A stretch of 64,000 bases of DNA from Allolobophora icterica. Its lineage: Eukaryota; Annelida; Clitellata; Crassiclitellata; Lumbricidae. A program made the translations under genes and the position numbers. The DNA lies in the NCBI GenBank assembly GCA_963556255.1, contig OY744605.1:808352-872351 (forward strand), given 5' to 3'. The number at the start of each line of letters is the position of its first letter. Position 1 is the first letter of the stretch. Below are positions 11,186 through 22,269 of this stretch, in pieces. The notes under the pieces were generated by a model. That model made no database searches. It was not told where the DNA came from and saw nothing but the letters and a program-made list of their open reading frames with translations.

Positions 11186-12054
11186 CAGTCTTGTTGTCAA
11201 GACCTTAAACCTCAAGACCAAGACCAAGACCTTGAACCTCAAGACCAAGACCAAGACCTTGAACCTCGAGACCAAGACCAAGACCAAGACTTTGAACCTC
11301 GAGACCAAGACCAAGACCAAGACCTTGAACCTCAAGACCAAGACCCAATAAATCGAAATCAGGTCAAGACTTCTAAAAATTGTAAAGTCGGAATATTCGC
11401 TATTTTAATGAAAACATGAGTCTTTTATTTTATTCAAGCAAATTAACTTTAAATGCATACTGCAGATAAATCCGAATTTGTATTCAAAAGTCCTTCATGC
11501 AAACTCTTATACCAATTGCCTTTTGTATTTTATAAAAACCAATTCGCTCAGAATTTTCTGACCAAGACGTGCCTGGTGGGCCTCATAAAAATTCCGCCAT
11601 GTGAAAAAATACGTTCTACAGGTGTTGAAGTCGCTGACACACACAGAGTAGCTTTTCAAGCACTGGATGTAAATGTACAGAGAGTGAGTCCCTTTGAAAT
11701 CTTCCCATGGTTTATCATACCGTCTGAAACAGAATAACTGTTGCTGCTGCCATGGGTTTTCCTGACCAATGGGTTTTCCTATCCATCCATAGATATTGGT
11801 CGTATGATGCAAGCAGGCTTGATACAGAATTCTTGAGTTCTGTTAAATGACTGTTCATATTAACAGCCGGTCTTGGTCTTGGTCTTGCGAGACCAAGACC
11901 AAGACTTTGAACCTCAAGACCAAGACCAAGACCTTGAACCTCAAGACCAAGACCAAGACCAAGACCTTGAACCTCAAGACCAAGACCAAGACTTTTAAAA
12001 ACGAACTCGAGTGCACTCGAGACCAAGACCTTGGTCTCGAGGACAACAAGACTG
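11186..12054. mobile_element. hAT element with tandem subterminal repeats
   Basis: The ends CAGTCTTGTTGTC and GACAACAAGACTG are inverted, with a perfect 8 bp duplication CATATGAA at 11178-11185 and 12055-12062. Both subterminal zones are arrays of CAAGACCAAGACC and TTGAACCTC units (11200-11350 and 11865-12030). Open frames of 60-120 residues over these arrays are repeat translations. The centre (about 11360-11860) shows a frame of 94 residues at 11453-11737 that I do not recognise. Confidence 0.88.
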
Positions 12055-12119
12055 CATATGAAGCCCATATGGTTTCCATATTACATTGCTGTTGGGGCAA
12101 TCTCTCTATAAATCAGAGA

Positions 12120-12265
12120 TCTCGTCCTAAACAAAAAAGAACCGGAACGCCGGCGAAACGGCGATTGCCGAAGGCAAGAAGCCCCTAACGACTAGGGGGT
12201 TTGGGGGAGCGTCGTAAGCTCCCCCAGCGGGGTCTGGGGCGGAGCCCCAGAAGCTGACGCAATTT
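12120..12265 (+). repeat. GC-rich interspersed repeat (copy 1)
   Basis: This block contains GAACCGGAACGCCGG, GGCAAGAAGCCCCTAACGAC and GGTCTGGGGCGGAGCCCCAG. An inverted copy, split by a MITE, lies at 36853-37100. Several short palindromes (GGAGCTTACGACGCTCC type, GGGGCGGAGCCCC) suggest it folds. No coding frame. Confidence 0.65.
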
Positions 12266-12400
12266 TGAGCATTTGATGCCAAAATGGAGTACATTTTAGG
12301 CTCTTGTTTACCTCAAATTTTTCAAAATAATTTAGAAAAAAAACTACCTAAACCAGCTCTTCAAGCGCCATGTTAATCTAGAAATTTATATGGTCTAATG

Positions 12401-12748
12401 CAGAGTCTCCCAAATTGTGGGTCGCGACCCAAAAGTGGGTCGCGAAGCTCTGGCAAGTGGGTCGCCAAATTTTTCAAGAGACATTTTTTCGGAGCACAAC
12501 TTTACTCACTTTGTTGCCTTACATGGGTACAACAGTTGCTTTTAGATAGCAAGAAATTATGAACTGTTTTTACTTAAATTTCCTTTTGATGCTTGAAAAA
12601 TGCCATTATTTCAAAACGCTGTGCGTAAACCCGCATATTTCGATGCCAATTTACGAAGTAAATTTTAGTGCACAATGCTTAATTGTTCACAGTGGGTACC
12701 GAAACTGCCAATATATTTACGCGACCGAGTGAAGTTTGGGAACCGTTG
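12401..12748. mobile_element. hAT MITE (CAGAGTCTCCCAAATTGTGG)
   Basis: The left end CAGAGTCTCCCAAATTGTGG and right end GAAGTTTGGGAACCGTTG are of the hAT 'TTCCCAAA' type, with GGGTCGCGACCC just inside. Flanking 8-mers GTCTAATG and TTTTAATG agree at 6 of 8 positions. Non-coding. Confidence 0.65.
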
Positions 12749-13257
12749 TTTTAATGAGAAAGACATTTTTATTAGGATGCATACGTTCTAATTGTCTGAC
12801 ATGTAGGCTATGTAAACCAGAGTGTTATGTCAATTGGTCAAATAAGGAATATACTTACTTACTTACTTTGACGGCAGCGCTTTGAAATCACGCGAACGTT
12901 CGCGAGGGGACGCCACGGTCGCGACATTCCCGTTTTTTAAAAACGGGCTTCACTCTGGCATAGCTAAGATTTTTACCATAGGGGTTGCGTAATGCGAAGC
13001 AGTAGTCTTCAGAGGTGAGTTTATAGGGCGATCTCCAGAAGCATAGAATGCTAAACAATCACGGAATCAACTTTTCGATAATGCTTTCTTATTTTAGCAG
13101 ATTTCACAGAGGCTGCGTAACACTTAAGGTTTAACTTTGTAAAGGCATAAGTAGGCCCTAATGTTCCACAAAGTGAAGCAGATTACTTATGTAGAGCCTA
13201 CTGCTTTAAAGAGCAAAGCGACAACTACTATTCTGAATTGGTACTGCATGGGACCCT

Positions 13258-13258
13258 G

Positions 13259-13310
<52 letters not shown>

Positions 13311-13396
13311 TCTCTCTCTCTCTCCCTCTCCCCCTCTCTCTCTCCCTCTCCCCTCTCCTTCTCCCTCTCCCTCTCCATCTCTCTCTCTCCGTCTCC

Positions 13397-13487
<91 letters not shown>
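13258..13487. repeat. CT microsatellite, 230 bp
   Basis: Almost pure (CT)n with short CCCTCT and CGTCTC interruptions between 13320 and 13400. All open frames across it, on both strands, are Ser-Leu or Arg-Glu dipeptide translations and should be ignored. Confidence 0.97.
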
Positions 13488-13491
<4 letters not shown>

Positions 13492-13582
13492 ATCGTTTAA
13501 AGTCTTTTCTGTTTCCGCGAGAGGCTCACATACATGCTGAGAGCGCCTCTGATAGTTCGCACTTTGAGAGGCGCTTTATAAC
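13488..13582 (+). repeat. 3' tail of an L2-like LINE
   Basis: The tail hairpin GAGCGCCTCTGATAG...TTTGAGAGGCGCTTTATAA matches the ends of the LINE at 16940-18682. A few in-frame residues upstream (LKSFLF) fit the end of the LINE protein. The rest of the element is absent, probably replaced by the CT tract. Confidence 0.7.
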
Positions 13583-14639
13583 TTCCCAGATAGTATACCA
13601 TACCATTCTGAATTAAGAAGTTCGTGGTGCTAGGCCACGCATAGGATTCTGGTGGAGCATAGAATTCGGTCAGAAATCGAAATTTGTCTGCATCAGTTAA
13701 CTTAACTTTGCACCAACGGCTAGAACAAAATCATTCTGATGACCAACGTCTTTTAATGTGCCTAAGTTCTCTGATTGAGCAACTGAGACATGTTTTCAGT
13801 GACACAGGCTCACACACAGCTATTAAATCGTTTTCGTTAACAATGCCAATGGAATATTTTATTATCTGTAGTGCAAACCTCTTCAGTCCCATTTCCACCT
13901 TAACAGTCGTTGCTGGCTTGCTTTTTTGGTGAAGAAATTCAACAGATCGGTTTCTCTATAACGCTTCATCATCTATTTAGTAAATTTAAGCAGCTAGACT
14001 TAAAAATGTAATTAGAAGTCGTTCTTTTTTGTTTGAAAGTAAACGAATGAAAATAGCGACTGTATTCTCAACGTGAAGGACTACTATGATACTATCACAG
14101 CAGGCCGAGTAACATGAAGAACGAAGACAGGGTTGTAGAGAGACATTGAAAGAGACATATACTGCGACAGAGACAGAGCGAGAGAAAACGAGAGAGATAG
14201 ACAGACACAGTAAGACAGATAAACAGAGATAGCGAGTAAGAGCGAGTAAGCGAGGGAGTGAGAGAGCGAAAGATCGGAAAGACAGACGATCATATTTCAT
14301 GCATTTCTTAGCGCTGGAGCTGACTGACATACCCTTGCAGTGTATGAAGTGGTTGGGAAAGGGAGAATCTGGCTGTATATTAGTGTGCATGCGAATGAAC
14401 ATAATCTCATATATACAACTGCCATGGGCGTCTTTCCTACTGAGGGTCACATAACTCAACCCATTAGGGTGAGGGTCACTTACACAGACAAAATACGTAT
14501 ATATATATATATACGTCTGTGGCCCTGTGTATATAGCGTATACACCCTACAGTGTATATTCTGGCTGCAGAGAGGCTGAAATCTACATGGGCCATTAATA
14601 ATCCAATCCGCCAGAAAAGTATAGGAAGTAACGAAAAGA
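13583..14639. other. No gene recognised
   Basis: Mostly unique-looking sequence with a GA-rich stretch (14140-14285, degenerate CAGAGA repeats) and a short AT run near 14500. Frames here are short and repeat-driven. I see no exon with convincing splice sites. Confidence 0.4.
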
Positions 14640-14750
14640 CGCTCTAGATAGTAGAAATTTTTTCCAAGAAAGAACCGGTACGGCGTTCCGGTCGTCAAAA
14701 AAAGAACCGGAACGCCGTTCCGGTGCGTTCCGGTCCCAACCGATCCCTGC
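14640..14750. repeat. CCGGAACGCCGTTCCGG palindrome cluster
   Basis: Several overlapping copies of GAACCGGAACGCCGTTCCGG lie here. Related sequence occurs at 12130 and inside the MITE at 38615-38859, so this is probably a MITE end or remnant. Confidence 0.5.
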
Positions 14751-15414
14751 TATAAATATACCTCTGGCGGAGCCTGGACGAGAATAGGTGTTGTCCTATC
14801 CACGTCCAACGAGCTAAGGCACTCCAGAAGCTTAAACGAGGAACCGATATTCGGATCCATAGATAATACAATTAGTTTATCAATCTTACTCGTTTTACAA
14901 TTATTATTCAAGATCTTCACAACAAATAGTCAATCGGTTTTACTGAGCATCAACAGCAAGAGCAATTGACTAGCACTCTGCAACCATATCACCCTTTGGA
15001 GTAAGCAATTTACTGAGCAATTTTCCCCTGGGCTCCAAATTTATATATTCTGTAACTTGAATATAGAGATAGGAATGTACTCTACTGAAAACGCCGCCAG
15101 TTGTATTCAGCGTTCGGATAGGCTCTGATAGAACCAAAGCGCATCCAGGTCATCTCCTGCAGTGAAACTTTGCCCATGATCTCTTCCAGGGGTAACGTGG
15201 CGTGGTGTCTCATATGTCATTATGCACTGCCCTTCACGCCAAGTAATACCCCCACTGGTAATCTACATAGACTCCACTGTTTGAAACGCGGGCACCGCTG
15301 CGACCTTCACAACCCGCCTACAGCGGTGATGTCACTTGTTTTCCAATCTTGAAAATAGAGGTAGTAACTTCGACCTTCTGCCTGAAGCCGACTCAGCTTA
15401 TTTGTGGATACAAT

Positions 15415-15690
15415 TGGGGGTCCATAGAGTAGTGGTAACATCACTGACGTGAAGTGCAATAGGTAGCGGGATCGCCTCCCGTAACCCTTCTAAGGTCCAC
15501 TCAGCCTATCATTCGCGAGATGGCGCGTTTGTGAAAATGAGATGTAGGACGTGATGGGCGCCTTGCATGGCTGCCGTATACATTTAAATTCTACTCCTGT
15601 AATAACTTGTGATCATCCGTTCATACTGATTTGTAATCATACTGCGTAATTGTCATTTTGAAGATATTAAACGAAGATTATTATTATTAT
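15415..15690 (+). repeat. Candidate tRNA-derived SINE
   Basis: A head with TAGAGTAGTGGTAACATCAC and, about 45 bases on, GGGATCGCCTCCC looks like an A and B box pair. An unrelated body follows and the element ends in ATTATTATTATTAATT. I found no second copy in the window, so the call rests on structure alone. Confidence 0.4.
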
Positions 15691-16286
15691 TAATTTGATT
15701 AAGCACTGGTGGATCTGCTGTTCTCTTCTGTGGCACTGAGATCTCGAAGATTTACTCTATAAAATGCCTAATCTATGTATTTCTTTTCAATTATAATAGT
15801 AAAACTAGGCCTAGGCCTATATCAGGCTATATGACAACCAGGCTATCTGTCTTTGGACTTTCTCTGCACGCAAATTTTCTGTGATGTTTAACCTGGGATT
15901 AAGATTTAGTAATCTTAGTCCCAGGCTTAACAGCAAGTTTTAAAAACTGAACTCACGGAATGTATGTTTTACAACTTTTTCAAACGTGCTAAGTCGCACA
16001 AGAACCAAAACTCCTATACAAAGTTTCGTAGCGAGAATGACCACAGGAATTATTGACCACGTGGATTCCAAGACTCAGTTCACCAACTTAAACTGAGAAT
16101 TTACAAAAAGGCAGTCATAACAACAGTATTCGAAGAAACTGGGAATTAATTAAACTTTTCGGTTGTCGAATTGAAATCTTCCGGTCAAATCTGGCGGTTC
16201 TCCGGGCAGACACGCTTAGCGTTGAATTTGGCTGCTCTTGCTTCGTACAAGTCTTTAGCGCTGCATGGTGCATTGTTTATGCGGAT
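15691..16286. other. No gene recognised
   Basis: Unique-looking AT-rich sequence with the recurrent palindrome TAGGCCTA. A short inverted pair (TGGGATTAAGATTTAGTA near 15893 and TAATCTTAGTCCCA near 15910) is the only structure I see. Confidence 0.4.
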
Positions 16287-16523
16287 GAGTGCTGTTCTTC
16301 TAGAAAAAAGGTTCCGGAACTGAACAATGATGGAGGGGCTACTGTACATAGAGGGCGAAGCTCGAAAAAAACGGGGGTGGTGTTTGAGGATGGATCTTGG
16401 TGAGACCCTACCCAAGAAATTTTTGACGGCACATTAAATTAATGACTAAATTATTCTTTTATCAAAGTAACTAAGTTATTGTTTAATAGCTGAAAAAGGT
16501 GCCCGAACGCAGAAAAAGCACTG
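16287..16523. mobile_element. hAT MITE, 'CAGTGCTTTTTTC' family (copy 1)
   Basis: It has ends like GAGTGCTGTTCTTC and CAGAAAAAGCACTG, an internal AAAAAAGGTTCCGGAACTG, and a characteristic ACTAAATTATTCTTTTATCA near the right end. Relatives lie at 29107-29386 and, inverted, at 38615-38859; the last has a perfect target duplication. Here the flanks have drifted. Confidence 0.7.
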
Positions 16524-16986
16524 GCGGACGAAATTAAATCTGCCTCGATCAGTGTGTATATAATATAGACTGTAAAAACTGATTGATAGACCTAGGCCCC
16601 TATATAGGCCTATTGTGAGGTATGTGACCATGTGAATTGTATAGCAATAAATTTGGTGATGTAATCACTTTAAGGAGTTTAAGCTTTCTATTGTATTTGA
16701 GTCATTTTCCGGTAATATGTCACATTCACTAATTGAAGAAGCAAAAAAATTTTTTTTGCAAATTACATTGATTTTTGTTTGGAGCAAATCTTTAATATTT
16801 CTATTTCACTAATATATATTTGGTTTTGCACTAATATGTAAAATTATGAAGTTTTTAGCAGAAAGAAAATAGCCCTACGAAAATGTTTGTCCACTCCGTT
16901 ACTCCGTTACCAAAACACATAATGAGCTATTTATATATAGTAGCTCTACTGAAGCTCCATCTTTCACCGCTGATGAGTTTCAGGAA

Positions 16987-17754
16987 ATGCTTTCCACAAA
17001 GATTGATCGACTTCGTGCTTCGACAGCTGACGCTGCTCCTCCGACCTTCACATCTACATCCAATGTCTTCGATAGTTTTCGTCCTATCTCAGAGTTCGAC
17101 CTTCGTTTTGTATTAACGTCTGTTAATCTTAAATCAAGTGAACTCGATCCGCTACCCCCTTTTGTTATTAGTGACATTTTAGATGACCTTGCTCCCTTTC
17201 TTGTTTATCTATTTAATAGATCGCTTTCCGAAGGGTGTATTCCTCCATCGCAGAAGCGTGCTCTGGTCTTTCCCTCGCTAAAAAAGCCTAATCTTGATAC
17301 TAATCTCTGCAATAATTACCGTCCTATCTCCAATTTATCTCTCCTATCCAAGACTCTTGAGCGTCTTGTCTCTCTTCAGCTCCTCCCTTATCTTGAGCAA
17401 GCTGGACTCCTTCCTGCTAATCAGTCAGGCTTTAGGGCTCATCATTCTACTGAGACTGCTCTCCTCTCTCTCCTCTCTGAAATCTACTCTGCTGTTGACA
17501 GGGCTGAACTTAGCCTCTTGGCTCTTTTCGATGTTTCTGCAGCCTTTGATATGGTAGATCATAGTATTCTCCTTCAGCGTCTTGAGACTTCATATGGGTT
17601 GCAGGGCCTTCCTCTTTGCTGGTTTAGATCATATCTGTCTGAACGAACCCAAATGATTATATCGGGCGACTCTAGAACAAAATGGATTCACATTAAACTG
17701 GGCGTTCCTCAAGGCTCTGTACTTGGTCCTCTACTCTATTCTCTACACGGCTGA
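16987..17754 (+). pseudogene. LINE reverse transcriptase, N-terminal part
   Basis: Fingers and palm motifs appear in order: NNYRPISNLSLLSKTLERLV, QSGFRAHHSTETALL, LLALFDVSAAFDMVDHSILL with the first catalytic aspartate, and LGVPQGSVLGPLLY. The frame is open upstream to about 16941 (TEAPSFTADEFQ), so the real ORF has no start here because of 5' truncation. A one-base frameshift near 17735-17750 moves the rest, including FADD, into the next frame. Confidence 0.85.
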
Positions 17755-18622
17755 CATTTCTTCTCTTTTCCAACTCTCGGGAGCTACTGGTCATCTCTTT
17801 GCAGATGATGTGCAAGCATTTGTCCATGGGTCTCCTTTATCTCAATTGCACTTAGTTGAGCGTATTGAGTCTCTGTCTAAGTCTCTCCATTCCTGGATGT
17901 CCTCAAATCGTCTGAAGATTGATTTCGCTCTCCTCTTGGAAATCTTTCCTCACTACTCCTTTTCATCAAGTGTACGTGACCTGGGTGTTACGCTTGATAG
18001 CTCTCTCTCCTTCAAAGATCACATCTCTAACCTCACACGTGTTTCCTACTTCCACTTAAGGCGTCTCAGGGCTGTTCGACGATCTGTCTCTTCCTCTGTT
18101 TTCACAACGCTGGTCCATGCTTTCATTTGCTCCAGAATTGACTACTGCAATTCGCTTCTAATTGGTCTTCCTAAGGTCCGTCTCATGCCTCTGCAGTCAG
18201 TCCTAAATGCAGCTGCGAGATTAATTGCCCGTCTGCCACGCTACTCACGCATTTCACCCTTCATGTTTGAGCAACTGCACTGGCTTCCTCTCTCTGCACG
18301 TATTAAGTTCAAAATCCTTATTCTGGTGTCAAAGACACAGCGGGGTCTCGCCCCCAAATATTTAATTGATGTAATTCACCGGCCTCTTTCTGTCTCCTCG
18401 CATCGTCCACTTCGCTCCTCAAACAGATTTGATCTCTCAGTTCCTCATACTAGAACAGCTATGACTCAGTCCCGATCTTTTGCCTCAATTGGTCCCTCTC
18501 TCTGGAATACACGGTCTCCTTCTACTCGCTGTCAAATTTTAATAAGTAACCCCTCATCTTCTTTTGCTTTCCTCAAGACTTATTTCTTTTCTCTCGGCCT
18601 TGCGCACTGGGAGCGCCTCTGA
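17723..18622 (+). pseudogene. LINE reverse transcriptase, C-terminal part
   Basis: It contains FADDVQAF (the catalytic pair), SMSSNRLKI-like sequence, VRDLGVTLDSSLSFKDHI, RIDYCNSLLIGLP, LHWLPLSARIKFKIL and SFASIGPSLWN, the usual order in L2/CR1 elements. The KT-containing motif expected after NRLKI is missing, an internal deletion of several codons near 17925. With the upstream frameshift, the protein cannot be made intact. The stop precedes the tail hairpin closely. Confidence 0.85.
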
Positions 18623-20237
18623 ACGGTTCCCCCTACTAGAGGCGCTTTATAAATGTTTCAATACAATACAATACAATAGCTTCCTACTGCGTAGTTTGAC
18701 ATGCCAATATGTTTTTAGTATTAATGTTTATAAAAGAAATATAAAAGAAATTACAATACAAACGATTATTTAATTCAATCACATTTTAAATTTTGTTAAG
18801 AAATTCCACTCCGTTACCGAAAGAAAAATAGAAAATCTAATCAATGTAAAGTTGACTATTTTTTTTGGCCAAATAACAAAATAAAAATCACTTGAGCCAA
18901 TCATTACCAGTGATCAAATGAACAAAAAAAACATTAAAATATTTATGATGTCTTAAAAATCTGCCCATAACATCAAAATTACATAAAAAATTACCATAAA
19001 AAGTTCCGCTCCATTACCATCTGTCGAGAATTGAGCACAGAATGTGAAAAGTGAACTTAAAAAAACAGTCTTCCGAAACAAAAATTAATTTAAAATGCCA
19101 TATATTGTTATATAAGTTGTATTAGAAATGATAATTTAAGTAGACGACTTATCCTGACAGTGGAATAAATTTTAGTACCTCAAGGGTCACATTTATGGTA
19201 ACTGAGTGGACAGTTAACGGAGTGGACAAATTGTGTATCAGCACGGTAAATATCATATTATCTCTCATGCGTCCACATTAATCGTCGGTACACTCATTAT
19301 ATAGCTTATAAATGTTATATTAAAAATATTATTTTAATTAAATTTATTCATAATCATTGCAAAAATGCAGTAACGGAGTGGATGTATAATTAAAAACACA
19401 CCAGGTATGTAATAAATGAAAATTTCTAAGAACTTTGTCTTAGAATTCAGATCCTGTATTAAGACATACTTACTTACATAGATCGTCACAGAAGAGATGT
19501 CATAGATCGTCACAGAAGAGATGTGTTAAGTTGCGAGACCAAAGAACTGAAAGGTTGTGAGATAAGAGATAATTTTTACATGTTAACGGAGCAGACATAA
19601 TTTTCCGGGGACAAGTTAAAATATATTTTACAAAATTATACTGAAGATCCGGTTCACAGAGTTGTTTTTAGAAATATACAATTATGTTTATTATAAAAGA
19701 AACACACATTTTTGGTTTAATGCAAATCATTTTGATATTGCAGACGAATCAATATGTTCCACTCCGTTACCGCCTAGGGACGGTAACGGAGTGGAACATT
19801 TTAAATTCAAATTAAATTTTAATAAATTATTTTATTGCTCTGAATTACTTTCAAAGGTCTTAAATTGTTGACTGATCAATACCTAATCACTTAGCATGAT
19901 CAGATTAGGTATTGTTTTCTGAGAAATGACTGGACAGCCGTATTTCCAATTTAGCCAAATACCGGAAAATGACTCATTTGTGAACTTTCTTAGTATGCAA
20001 AACACAGATAAAATATTCAACTCCACTTGGATCAAACTCATCAAAGTCTGACACCCCCAGTCTTTTTCTACAATTCTCACACTGGTATATTTACGATAAA
20101 TGCGGAAGCTCGCCGCCTACGCCACTAGATGTCGCTAAACACTGGATACTACACAAACACAGAGCTTAACTTAAGAAAGCTTTAACGGCGATCATGTACA
20201 ATCGGGGTGCCTATGTACTATCTGGGTGGGTGTCTTT

Positions 20238-21035
20238 TGTAACAAGTTCAATTAATGACGTCAACACAGTTTGACTCAGTTAACGTTTTTTCTCCTTTTC
20301 GGCCAACACCGGCCCACACCGGCCGCCAGGTTCCTAGAATACATATTAATCAGCGAAACTATATACTATACTTTAAACTCCAGTTCACGTTTGAAATGTT
20401 TCATAACGTTCTCTTACACACAAACATAAAAGTCCTTTATTCGTCTGTTAACTTTATAATACGCCCTATTTAACGTTCGAAATACTATATAACAATCTCT
20501 TCTACACAAATACACGCTTACTGTATTCAACAGGCTCTTCTACACAAATACACGTTTACTCTAGGCCTATTTAACAGTCTCTTCTACACAAATACACGTT
20601 TACTTTATTCAACAGTCTCTCCTACACAAATACACGTTTACTTTATTCAACAGTCTCCTCAACACAAATACACGTTTACTTTATTTAACAGTCTCTTCTA
20701 CACAAAATTAATACACGTTTACTTTATTCAACAGTCTCTTCTACACAAATAAACGTTTACTTTATGCAACAGTCTCCTCAACACAAATACACGTTTACTT
20801 TATTCAACAGTCTCCTCTACACAAATACAAGTATAACAACTTACTTTCCACCTGGCCACAATTTCAACCTCAGCCTTCGAAGCTTCTTATGTTCTGACCA
20901 CTCCTTCTCGAATACGCCCACCCTGAGCTCTCCGGTCGATCACCTTCTGTCGCACCAAAACTTCGCCCAATTTTGACCAGCCCAATGTTGACTATAGCCT
21001 TATACTGTAGCGCGATAAACTCTATATTCGCTACA
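20238..21035 (-). repeat. 3' LTR of the Gypsy element
   Basis: About 798 bp, starting TGTAACAAGTTC and ending TTCGCTACA on the plus strand. It includes about nine copies of a 38 bp unit (ACACAAATACACGTTTAC) at 20487-20825. It preserves the empty site for the mariner insertion of the other LTR near 20361. Confidence 0.9.
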
Positions 21036-21062
21036 CATTCCTTCCTCCTTCCCAGAGGAGAC
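21036..21062 (-). other. Polypurine tract
   Basis: Read on the minus strand this is GGGAAGGAGGAAGGAATG, directly before the LTR. This is the usual plus-strand primer of LTR elements and sets the element's orientation. Confidence 0.7.
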
Positions 21063-21387
21063 ACAAATACCTTAAGCATCATACTTTGAACTTAACTAAA
21101 CAAGTGACGAAAACAACTACTATTCACAAAAATATCTGTATAGGCTACTTCCTGACCCAGTGAGAACTACTTACTAATGAACTCGGCATCAAAATAAACC
21201 TGGTGCAAACTCTTTCACAACAGTCTTTCATAATTCATCAAGTCTAAATGCAAACAAATAGACAATTTACAAAGCAGCAGTCTCTTTTTAACATTCTTTG
21301 TTGTCTTTTAAAAAATTCTTTTAGTTCTTTTTTAAACCTTCTGTACACTTTTCTATACTCCAAAGAACACAATACTCAACAAACACA

Positions 21388-22044
21388 TCACATGATAAAA
21401 CAACATCTATAAGCGATTAATAAAATCACTATGTACAAACACTTGCTCAAATACTCCGCTCCGATCTGGTCTTTTTCCAGAATTGCTTTAATAATGAAAC
21501 GATATGGTTGGAGACTGGAGAGAGACAGCGCCCTTCTTATCAATCTACCATTTTGGTGCTGGGACTTCCCCATATACTGAAGGGGTTGATGATCCGTCTC
21601 CAGTACAAAATGTTGGCTATACAGAAACTCTTGGAATTTCGTGATACCCCAAACGATAGCGAATAATGATATAATAATAATAAACATCTCTTCAATTGTC
21701 GCATATCTCGCCTTCCGTAAAAGCAATTTTCTACTTGTAAAAGCCCCGGGATGTTTAAACTCCTTATCATTCTCCTGAAGCAAAACACAACCATTAGAGG
21801 CATCTATTGCATCTTCCTTTGACTCATCTGTTATGTGTTTCTCTGATGCATCTATCCTGTCTTTCTTCGAGTCATCTATCTCGTCTTTCTTCGAGTCATC
21901 TATCTCGTCTGTCTTTGACTCATCCATCTCGTCTTTCTTTGACTCATCCATCTCGTTTTCCTTTGATTCATCTATCTTGTATTTCTCTGTTTCATCTATC
22001 TTGTATTTCTCTAATTCAACTATCTTGTTCTCTGATTCATCCAT
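21388..22044 (-). pseudogene. RNase H fragment of Gypsy pol behind a tandem acidic repeat
   Basis: The first ~85 residues are repeats of the type KKDEMDESK / KYKIDES. Then come VLLQEND, KHPGAFTSRKLL, ATIEEMF...AIVWGITKFQ and FVLETDHQPLQYMG, the standard start of Gypsy RNase H, followed by a poor copy of the last conserved segment (GRLIRRALSLSSLQPYRF). About nine residues (IIIISL region) are inserted where TIEKECLAIVW is expected. The RT core that should precede is replaced by the repeat. It lies next to the 3' LTR, as pol should. Confidence 0.82.
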
Positions 22045-22200
22045 CTTGTTCTCCTCTGATTCATCTATCTTGTTCTCTGATTCACCTATCTTGTTCTCCT
22101 CTGATTCACCTATAGCTACCTTTAAATACTTTGCAGGTTTAACTACATTACGTTTAAAGTAGTTGCTCTCATTTAGATACGTTGTAGGCTTAAATACTAG
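22045..22200 (-). repeat. Coding minisatellite at the left edge of the inverted block
   Basis: Degenerate GAATCAGAGGAGAACAAG units continue the acidic repeat. On the minus strand they are preceded by codons for VKPAKYLK. The plus-strand gag ORF ends with a similar KPTKYIK after similar YESE units, so the two blocks were once one array. Confidence 0.7.
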
Positions 22201-22269
22201 TTCTCTTTCAGTTCGGGGTGGATTCCAATTTGGGCTGTACTTTAAATTTGTTTCCTGCAGGCGTGTAGC

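Larger units (their letters stand above)
6411..12110. repeat. ~92 bp satellite array, interrupted by four insertions
   Basis: Units of the type TAGTTACATATAGAAACAAT, then ATTCTATATAGAATGCAGAT, then GGTAAAGGATCTGGTATC repeat at about 92 bp. They are visible at 6411-6608, 7962-8180, 8421-9136 and 10867-11185, with a remnant at 12055-12100. A longer variant carries a CATATGG-rich block and GGGATCCCTGCCATATTGG near 8766 and 9100. The array once was continuous; four elements described separately now split it. Confidence 0.85.
16940..18682 (+). mobile_element. 5'-truncated L2/CR1-type LINE
   Basis: It begins within the ORF2 N-terminal linker and ends with the tail hairpin GAGCGCCTCTGAACG...CTAGAGGCGCTTTATAAATG, followed by (AATAC)n. 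It carries two overlapping frames that together cover the reverse transcriptase and the C-terminal region. It splits the CCACTCCGTTACC repeat. This is the best preserved of the window's L2-like copies. Confidence 0.9.
16690..19990. repeat. Repeat with CCACTCCGTTACC about every 190 bp
   Basis: The motif occurs at 16891, 18807 and 19006 (variant CCGCTCCATTACC). In reverse it lies at about 19200, 19213, 19370 and 19582, and as a perfect palindrome at 19756-19797. With the LINE removed, spacings are about 170-210 bp. Between motifs the sequence is very AT-rich. GAGTCATTTTCCGGTA near 16700 and its complement near 19965 may be the outer inverted ends of one large element. Confidence 0.6.

Noticed and set aside
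13161..13616. Ser-Leu-rich and Arg-Glu-rich frames
   Set aside because: Pure CT-repeat translation on either strand.
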